The notes beneath the pieces are model-generated. The model had not been told where the DNA came from. It did not search any database and worked only from the letters and a program-made list of their open reading frames with translations. The position numbers and the translations under genes are program-made. From Candidatus Micrarchaeum sp. (GTDB lineage Archaea; SpSt-1190; DYHY01): a stretch of 8,914 nucleotides of DNA. Shown here one piece after another: positions 5,516 through 8,914 of this stretch (position 1 is its first letter; every line of letters begins with the position of its first letter). The DNA is taken from positions 1 through 8,914 of the forward strand of contig DYHY01000030.1 in NCBI GenBank assembly GCA_020723935.1, written 5' to 3'.

Positions 5516-5988
5516 GTGGTTGCGAAAAAGGTCAGCAGGGCCGCGGGTCTCCTGGTTCCGGTCCTCTTCGTGATACTCTTCTTCTCCGTGATAAGGGCAT
5601 CCCTCTTCTCCGAGGCCGTCCCCCGGGACAAGATAATCTGGTTCGAACTCACAGCCCTCCCCCTCACCACCATCCTCTCGGAGCTCCTCGTCATCTACAT
5701 GAGGCAGCCGGCGGTCGTCGGGCTCCTGATCCTCGGGATGCTCGTCTCGCCCAAGGGCCTCGTCCTCGTCTGGCCCTACGCCTCGGCCGTGCTGAACGCC
5801 CTCTACTCGGCCCTCGCGGGCGTCGCGCCCTTCGCGGCGGGCAGCCCACCGCATTTCATAAGGTACGACGACACCGTGCGCCTCTTCGCGCAGCTTGGCG
5901 CCATATTCCTGCTCTTCGAGATAGGCCCGCATAGCGAGGTGAGAAGATCTTCAACTTCAGGAACTTCATCGTCGGCGCCCTCGGCGTA
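5516..5988 (+). pseudogene. Truncated, frameshifted cation:proton antiporter (CPA2 / Kef-type), 5' part
   Basis: The N-terminal third of a monovalent cation:proton antiporter-2 protein, which in full would be an integral membrane exchanger of roughly 400 or more residues. Family signatures are [20 protein letters not shown] (residues 54-73), GMLVSPKGL (74-82), then a loop and [20 protein letters not shown] (119-138). At about 5940 one base is missing: the original frame goes off into unrelated residues, while the next frame continues the family sequence [16 protein letters not shown] (5941-5988). Homology then stops and the DNA becomes uvrA in reverse. The rest of the transporter, including the ion-binding helices, is absent. 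The start is GTG 5516, 60 bases after the PH operon. An open frame extends further upstream without an ATG, and no good TATA box was found, so read-through from the PH operon is possible. Confidence 0.8.
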
Positions 5989-6123
5989 TATCGTGTCGAA
6001 GGCGAGGGTCGACTTGCCCGAGCCCGAGAGGCCCGTGAAGACGATGAGCTTGTCGCGGGGGAGCTCGAGGGAGACGTTCCTCAGGTTGTGCTCCCTCGCG
6101 CCCTTGATTATTATGGACTTCAT
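5977..6123 (-). pseudogene. uvrA: Truncated uvrA, 5' part only
   Basis: The first 49 codons of UvrA, the ATPase that recognises damaged DNA in nucleotide excision repair. The match is textbook: [20 protein letters not shown], then [10 protein letters not shown], Walker [10 protein letters not shown] (residues 31-39) and [10 protein letters not shown] (40-49). In full-length proteins QRRYVESLS follows the last motif; here the frame changes to [11 protein letters not shown], which is antisense of antiporter sequence. More than 90 percent of the gene (usually over 900 codons) is missing. The promoter and start are intact, with a TATA box 28 bases upstream of ATG 6123. The 3' part may lie elsewhere in the genome if this is an inversion, or the join may be an assembly error. 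The product as read cannot be a working UvrA. Confidence 0.88.
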
Positions 6124-6146
6124 CCGACGCGCGGCTCCTCCGGGGG

Positions 6147-6155
6147 CTTTATAGG
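6147..6155 (-). promoter_or_regulatory. TATA box of uvrA
   Basis: On the minus strand it reads CCTATAAAG, centred 28 bases before ATG 6123. It is divergent from the promoter of the DoxX-like gene. Confidence 0.65.
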
Positions 6156-6183
6156 CTTTTTCCGGGCCCCGGATGGAAGCGCT

Positions 6184-6191
6184 TTTTTAGA
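6184..6191 (+). promoter_or_regulatory. TATA-like box of the DoxX-like gene
   Basis: TTTTTAGA is centred about 26 bases before ATG 6213. It is weaker than the other boxes but at the usual spacing. Confidence 0.45.
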
Positions 6192-6212
6192 TGCTGCGCC
6201 TCCCGGGGGAAA

Positions 6213-6740
6213 ATGGCGGCGAAAACGGAGGGGGCCGGCGGAAGCTGGTTCGTCGGGCTTTTCAGGAAGTTCGATGGGTGGTTCATCTCGTTCATGAGCG
6301 GAAACAGCATCAACTTCCTCAGGATCGCCCTCGCCGTGATCTACATCTGGTTCGGAGCCCTCAAGATTGTTGGCTTCAACCCAGCAGCCGGTCTCGTCGC
6401 GCAGACCGTCTTCTGGCTCCCTCCCGAATGGGCGGTGGTCTTCATAGGCGCGTAGGAGGTCCTCATCGGCGTCGGCCTGCTGATACCTGACAAGTTGGTC
6501 CTGCGCGGGACGCTCTTCCTCCTCTGGCTGCAGATGGCAGGGACCTTCCAGGTCCTCGTCTTCTTCCCGATGCAGGCGTTCCAGGGCGGGAACTTCCTCT
6601 TCCCGACGCTCGAGGGCCAGTATGTGATAAAGAACCTGGCGATAATAGCCGGCGCCCTCGTCATAGGGAGCACCGTCACCCCCTACGGCGGTGGGGCCAG
6701 GAAGGCAGCGGAGAAGGGGAAGAAAAAGGGCGCGGCCTGA
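6213..6740 (+). pseudogene. DoxX/DUF417-like membrane protein interrupted by in-frame TAG
   Basis: A 175-codon gene for a four-helix membrane protein of the DoxX/DUF417 kind, broken by TAG at codon 81 (6453-6455). Before the stop are an amphipathic start (SWFVGLFRKFDGWFISFM, 11-28), NFLRIALAVIYIWFGALKIV (34-53) and the TVFWLPPEW segment (65-73). The same frame continues after it without any shift: EVLIGVGLL, LFLLWLQMAGTFQVLVFFP (101-119), and TLEGQYVIKNLAIIAGALVI (132-151), with a lysine-rich tail. The stop sits within TM2, where relatives as I recall them have Trp before E-V-L-I-G, so one TGG-to-TAG change would explain it. Both halves look otherwise intact, suggesting a very recent mutation, a sequencing error or stop-codon suppression. 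ATG 6213 follows a TATA-like box by about 26 bases. The physiological role of this family is poorly defined. Confidence 0.8.
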
Positions 6741-6743
6741 AGT

Positions 6744-7004
6744 TCAGCGCGACGCGCGCATGAGCCTGTCGAGGTTCTCGCGGCCCACTGTCTTCTTGAG
6801 CTGCTTCTCCGCTTCCTTCAGGCTCTTCCCCTCGGGCTGCGCGCCGCACTGGGGGCAGACGGGGCTCGTGGAGACGTCCCATCCCCAGCCGCACTTCTTG
6901 TCCGAGCAGTAGACCATCCCAGCCTCGCTCGCCGCGCGGGCGAGGTCAGAGACCTGCCTTCTGGCCTCCATCATCCTCTTGTTCGGGCGAAGGAAGGACG
7001 CCAT
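6744..7004 (-). CDS. Small zinc-ribbon protein
   Basis: An 86-residue protein with one predicted treble-clef or zinc-ribbon knuckle pair: Cys33, Cys38, Cys50 and Cys53 (C-x4-C-x11-C-x2-C) in VYCSDKKCGW and SPVCPQCG. It is flanked by a basic N-terminal helix (RPNKRMMEARRQVSDLARAA, 6-25) and a charged C-terminal helix (KSLKEAEKQLKKTVGRENLD, 60-79). Such small archaeal ribbons commonly bind nucleic acid or act as protein adaptors; which applies here is unknown. The ATG at 7004 has its own TATA-like box 27 bases upstream, overlapping the end of the NTP pyrophosphatase gene, so it can be transcribed separately as well as by read-through. It converges on the DoxX-like gene with only three bases between stops. 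It appears intact. Confidence 0.8.
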   Translation of the reverse strand: MASFLRPNKRMMEARRQVSDLARAASEAGMVYCSDKKCGWGWDVSTSPVCPQCGAQPEGKSLKEAEKQLKKTVGRENLDRLMRASR

Positions 7005-7027
7005 ATTGCCGCGGCCGCAAGGCCCGG

Positions 7028-7034
7028 CTTAAAT
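7028..7034 (-). promoter_or_regulatory. TATA-like box of the zinc-ribbon gene, containing the upstream stop codon
   Basis: On the minus strand it reads ATTTAAG, centred 27 bases before ATG 7004. The TAA stop of the NTP pyrophosphatase (7031-7029) lies inside it. Confidence 0.5.
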
Positions 7035-7628
7035 CTTCTTCCTTTTCTTCTCGCCCTTGGAGAGGAACGCGGCGAGCTGCGCGAGGCAGCTCTTGACTGG
7101 GGAGAGCTCGTCGCGGAAGGCGGGCTCCTCGCCGAACGTCTTGTCCCTCCCCGCCGGGATGAAAAGGGGATCCCAGCCGAAGCCACGATCGCCCCTGGGC
7201 GCGTCCGCGACGGCTCCTTCGCGCTCCGCCGAGAAGACGGCGGGCCTCCCCTTCGGCTCGCAGTACGCCAGGGCGCAGCGCCACACGACCTTCCTGTTTT
7301 CCTCCCCTTCGAGGAGCTTGGCAAGGCCCGACAGGCCTATCCTGTCAAGGGAGAATGCGGTGTTCACCCCAGGGAAGCCCTTGAGGGATTCGACGAATAT
7401 CCCGACATCGGTCGCAATGACCGCTTTCCTGTACCTCACCGCGCAGTACCTGGCCTTCTCCATCGCGGTCGTCTCCAGGGTGTCGTCGGTCTTCACCTCC
7501 GGGTGCCGGGCCTTGAGCATCCTGACGTTGAGGTTTAAGCCCATCTCCGAGACGTAGGAGCGCATCGTCTCCAGCTTCCCGGGGTTGGAAGTCACGAAAT
7601 AGACCGGCTTCCGCGCAGCAATCCTCAC
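7029..7628 (-). CDS. Ham1/RdgB-like XTP/dITP diphosphatase, divergent C-terminal motif
   Basis: A house-cleaning nucleotide pyrophosphatase that would hydrolyse non-canonical purine NTPs (XTP, ITP, dITP) to the monophosphate plus PPi in the cytoplasm. The 199 residues show TSNPGKLE (13-20, triphosphate-binding loop), an E-T-x2-A-x2-KA helix (52-60), TDVGIFVESLKGFPGVNT (73-90, the catalytic-Asp loop, usually DSGLxVxxLxGxPG) and GFGWDPLFIP (149-158). Length is typical. One key motif is absent: the C-terminal K-N-x2-SHR that normally contacts the purine base is replaced by ELSPVKSCLAQL (174-185), as if several residues were deleted. Specificity may therefore differ. The start is GTG 7628, overlapping the Lrp gene stop by four bases (GTGA), so the two genes are coupled. 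The lysine-rich tail KGEKKRKKI is typical of archaeal proteins. Catalytic activity is likely but not assured. Confidence 0.85.
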   Translation of the reverse strand: MRIAARKPVYFVTSNPGKLETMRSYVSEMGLNLNVRMLKARHPEVKTDDTLETTAMEKARYCAVRYRKAVIATDVGIFVESLKGFPGVNTAFSLDRIGLSGLAKLLEGEENRKVVWRCALAYCEPKGRPAVFSAEREGAVADAPRGDRGFGWDPLFIPAGRDKTFGEEPAFRDELSPVKSCLAQLAAFLSKGEKKRKKI

Positions 7629-8050
7629 TTCTCCTCCACCATGTAGCAGACCATCGTCCTCGTCTCCGCGACCTCGGGAAGGAGCCGCAGGAACTTCAGG
7701 ACTAAGCCGTTCAGGGCGTCCATGTCGCGCACGCTAACCTTGAATATGAGGTCGGATTCCCCGGTGACTATCGCCCCCTCCTCCACCTCCGGCCGGGGGA
7801 GGATCCTCTGGAAGAGCTTCTCGTGGTTCACACCGGGCATCGCCTTGACGAGGACATAGGCGACGAGGCTCCTGTCCGAGAACCTCCTGTTCACCCTTGC
7901 GGTGTACCTTATCGCGCCCGACTTTGCAAGGTTCCTCATCCGGTAGTGGACCGTCGTCACAGACAGGCGCGCGCGCTGCGCAACCTCGCGCACCGAGAGG
8001 CGCGAGTCGGCCTTCAGGGCTGAGCAGATCTTCTCGTCCTTTGCGTCCAT
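7625..8050 (-). CDS. AsnC/Lrp family transcription regulator
   Basis: A 141-residue Lrp/AsnC protein. The N-terminal winged helix-turn-helix covers MDAKDEKICSALKADSRLSV through the recognition segment LSVTTVHYRMRNLAKSGAI (29-47). The C-terminal RAM/AsnC ligand-binding domain includes GAIVTGESDLIFKVSVRDMD (about 91-110) and ends ETRTMVCYMVEEK. Such proteins form dimers to octamers and sense amino acids or related metabolites. The start is placed at ATG 8050, not ATG 8071, because the TATA box at 8072-8083 is centred 28 bases before 8050 and the protein then begins exactly at the conserved D-x-x-D-x-x-I helix; the longer start adds only seven residues. A 16-bp palindrome (8056-8071) lies between TATA and start, suggesting autoregulation. 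It is coupled to the NTP pyrophosphatase by GTGA and divergent from the HAD phosphatase gene. Confidence 0.9.
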   Translation of the reverse strand: MDAKDEKICSALKADSRLSVREVAQRARLSVTTVHYRMRNLAKSGAIRYTARVNRRFSDRSLVAYVLVKAMPGVNHEKLFQRILPRPEVEEGAIVTGESDLIFKVSVRDMDALNGLVLKFLRLLPEVAETRTMVCYMVEEK

Positions 8051-8055
8051 ATCTC

Positions 8056-8071
8056 TTGTATGGATATACAA
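8056..8071. promoter_or_regulatory. Candidate Lrp operator palindrome
   Basis: TTGTATGGATATACAA has perfect 6-bp arms (TTGTAT/ATACAA) around a 4-bp centre. It fills the gap between the TATA box and the predicted start of the Lrp gene, where a bound dimer would block polymerase. A weaker look-alike sharing only the outer TTGT/ACAA lies at 8096-8112. Confidence 0.55.
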
Positions 8072-8083
8072 TATTTAAAAATA
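8072..8083 (-). promoter_or_regulatory. TATA box of the Lrp gene
   Basis: On the minus strand it reads TATTTTTAAATA, centred 28 bases before ATG 8050. Confidence 0.65.
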
Positions 8084-8126
8084 TTTTGTCATTTTTTGTT
8101 ACATCTGTACAAACTTGCACCGAAAA

Positions 8127-8137
8127 ATGATAAAAAG
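8127..8137 (+). promoter_or_regulatory. TATA-like box of the HAD phosphatase gene
   Basis: ATGATAAAAAG is centred about 30 bases before ATG 8162. About 45 bases separate it from the Lrp TATA box, so a protein bound here could control both divergent promoters. Confidence 0.55.
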
Positions 8138-8161
8138 CCTTGATTAGCTCCCGGCGCCGCC

Positions 8162-8803
8162 ATGGCGGCTTCAGGAAGGAGGGGGGATGTCGCGGTCCTT
8201 TGGGACTATGACGGGACGCTCAGCAACGCAGAGGGGATAGTCGTCCTCGGGGAGCTCTGGGGCGTCGGAAGGGAGGTGGGGGAGATAACGCGCGCCGCGA
8301 TGGCCGGGGAAATCCCGTTCGCGGAGGCGATGGAGATGCGGATCTGTCTCCTGCACGGCTTCCCCGAGGAGCGGCTCGCCGAGGCGCGGGGAAGGGTGCA
8401 TCTTCGGCCCGGAGCGAAGGAAACGCTCCACAACCTGAGAGTTTACGGGCTGGGCCTTGCCGTGGTCACGGGCGGGTTCGAGCAGCTGATAGGCCCCTCC
8501 CTCCCGCCCTACGTGAGCCTGCACGCGAACAGGCTGCTCTTCGAGGACGGGGAGCTTGCAAATGTCGAGATGCGCGTCGACAAGGGGCCGATCGCGGCGC
8601 GGTATGCGCGGGCCGGCAAGATAGCCGCCGTCGGGGACGGCTCGACGGACATCGAGATGTTCACGTACGCCGACTTCTCAATTGCGATGGGCGAGAAGGA
8701 GGGGGTCGTTCGCGCGGCCGACCTCTTCGCAAGGGACGTTCCGGAAGCCGGGAGGCTGATCCTGGAAAAGTATGCCTGCCTGGATTTAGCCGGGCACGCT
8801 TAG
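8162..8803 (+). CDS. HAD-superfamily phosphatase, SerB-like
   Basis: A 213-residue soluble phosphohydrolase of the phosphoserine-phosphatase-like HAD branch. All four motifs are visible: motif I WDYDGTL with nucleophile Asp15 and acid/base Asp17; motif II VVTGG with Thr103; motif III Lys141 in VDKGP; and motif IV GDGSTD (158-163) with Mg-binding Asp159 and Asp163. The small alpha-helical cap between motifs I and II (about 28-80) contains AMAGEIPFAEAMEMRICLLHG (46-66), close to the cap of SerB. Substrate could be phosphoserine or another small phosphate monoester; motif IV (GDGSTD rather than GDGAND) argues for caution. The start is fixed by a TATA-like box 30 bases upstream. It is transcribed divergently from the Lrp regulator, which may control it. 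It ends in TAG and is intact. Confidence 0.88.
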   Translation: MAASGRRGDVAVLWDYDGTLSNAEGIVVLGELWGVGREVGEITRAAMAGEIPFAEAMEMRICLLHGFPEERLAEARGRVHLRPGAKETLHNLRVYGLGLAVVTGGFEQLIGPSLPPYVSLHANRLLFEDGELANVEMRVDKGPIAARYARAGKIAAVGDGSTDIEMFTYADFSIAMGEKEGVVRAADLFARDVPEAGRLILEKYACLDLAGHA

Positions 8804-8806
8804 TAT

Positions 8807-8873
8807 AATTACGGCAATAAATAATTAATACTTTTGTGCTCGAATTTTTGCCGGTTCCCTTCTTGCCGTAATT
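8807..8873. repeat. 11-bp inverted repeat downstream of the HAD gene
   Basis: AATTACGGCAA (8807-8817) and TTGCCGTAATT (8863-8873) are perfect complements with a 45-base A/T-rich spacer. A third partial copy, TTGCCG, lies at 8838-8843. The first arm begins four bases after the HAD stop. It could be a long-loop RNA stem, a remnant of a small mobile element, or a protein-binding site. Confidence 0.55.
8831..8839 (+). terminator. Possible T-rich terminator of the HAD gene
   Basis: A TTTTT run (8835-8839), preceded by CTTTTG at 8831-region upstream, lies about 30 bases after the stop. Archaeal termination needs little more than T-runs, but none here is long. Confidence 0.3.
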
Positions 8874-8876
8874 CAC

Positions 8877-8883
8877 GTTTAAG
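8877..8883 (+). promoter_or_regulatory. TATA-like box near the right edge
   Basis: GTTTAAG would place a leaderless start near 8907-8912. No ATG is visible before the window ends, so the next gene, if any, would begin at or just past the edge. Confidence 0.3.
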
Positions 8884-8914
8884 TTGTTCTGTTGTTGAGA
8901 AAGCACGATTTGCA

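Noticed and set aside
4796-5932. A long open frame on the minus strand (378 codons) across the PH gene and antiporter
   Set aside because: Arg/Glu/Gly-rich shadow of GC-rich coding DNA. The plus strand here encodes clear bPH2 and antiporter sequence, and there is no promoter or domain for the minus frame.
6136-6142. GGAGGAG on the minus strand upstream of uvrA as a Shine-Dalgarno
   Set aside because: It lies 13 or more bases from the ATG and upstream of the transcript start predicted from the TATA box, so it is probably not in the mRNA.
2203-6740. Genome-wide stop-codon reassignment to explain the internal TGA and TAG
   Set aside because: Two different stop codons are involved, and both TAG and TGA end other genes in the window at sensible places. 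Local mutation or sequence error is simpler.
1-8914. tRNA, rRNA, CRISPR array or insertion sequence
   Set aside because: No cloverleaf, rRNA-like segment, regularly spaced direct repeats, transposase or terminal inverted repeats with target duplication were seen on reading both strands.

Overview
The window looks archaeal. Gene after gene has an A/T-rich TATA-like box centred about 26-31 bases before its start codon with no clear Shine-Dalgarno, which is the archaeal leaderless arrangement. Coding DNA is GC-rich with mixed AGG/CGC arginine and frequent ATA isoleucine codons, and the families (AsnC/Lrp regulator, HTH_45-type winged helix, small zinc ribbon) fit an archaeon. A DPANN-type or other uncultured, high-GC euryarchaeal lineage is plausible, but the sequence alone does not settle this.

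Layout, left to right. (1) 1-1090: a possible minus-strand gene cut by the left edge, an SRPBCC/AHSA1-like protein (229-654), a stretch with no convincing gene (655-886), and a small minus-strand protein of unknown function (887-1090). (2) 1195-2187: a seven-TM membrane protein followed three bases later by a winged-helix DNA-binding protein; two AGCGCT palindromes bracket the TATA box of this pair. (3) 2203-2598, minus: an unrecognised lysine-tailed small protein whose frame continues 20 codons past an in-frame TGA. (4) 2730-5455: two overlapping genes resembling the bacterial YdbS/YdbT pair, with one membrane-anchored bPH2 (DUF304) unit in the first and four in the second. (5) 5516-6123: the 5' part of a CPA2-type cation:proton antiporter (+), joined head-on through a short shared sequence to the 5' part of uvrA (-). 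Both have lost their 3' parts and the antiporter also has a one-base frameshift. (6) 6213-6740: a DoxX/DUF417-like membrane protein gene interrupted by an in-frame TAG. (7) 6744-8050, minus: AsnC/Lrp regulator, a Ham1/RdgB-like NTP pyrophosphatase overlapping it by 4 bases, then a zinc-ribbon protein whose TATA box contains the stop codon of the gene before it. (8) 8162-8803: a SerB-like HAD phosphatase, then an A/T-rich tail with an 11-bp inverted repeat.

The most notable points are the five-unit PH-domain membrane operon, the membrane protein/winged-helix pair with paired candidate operators, the palindrome between TATA and start of the Lrp gene, and a cluster of four lesions (TGA, one-base shift, inversion-like junction, TAG). 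The lesions could be real decay or rearrangement, or assembly error; reads would decide. Three genes end normally in TAG and several in TGA, so wholesale stop-codon reassignment is unlikely.
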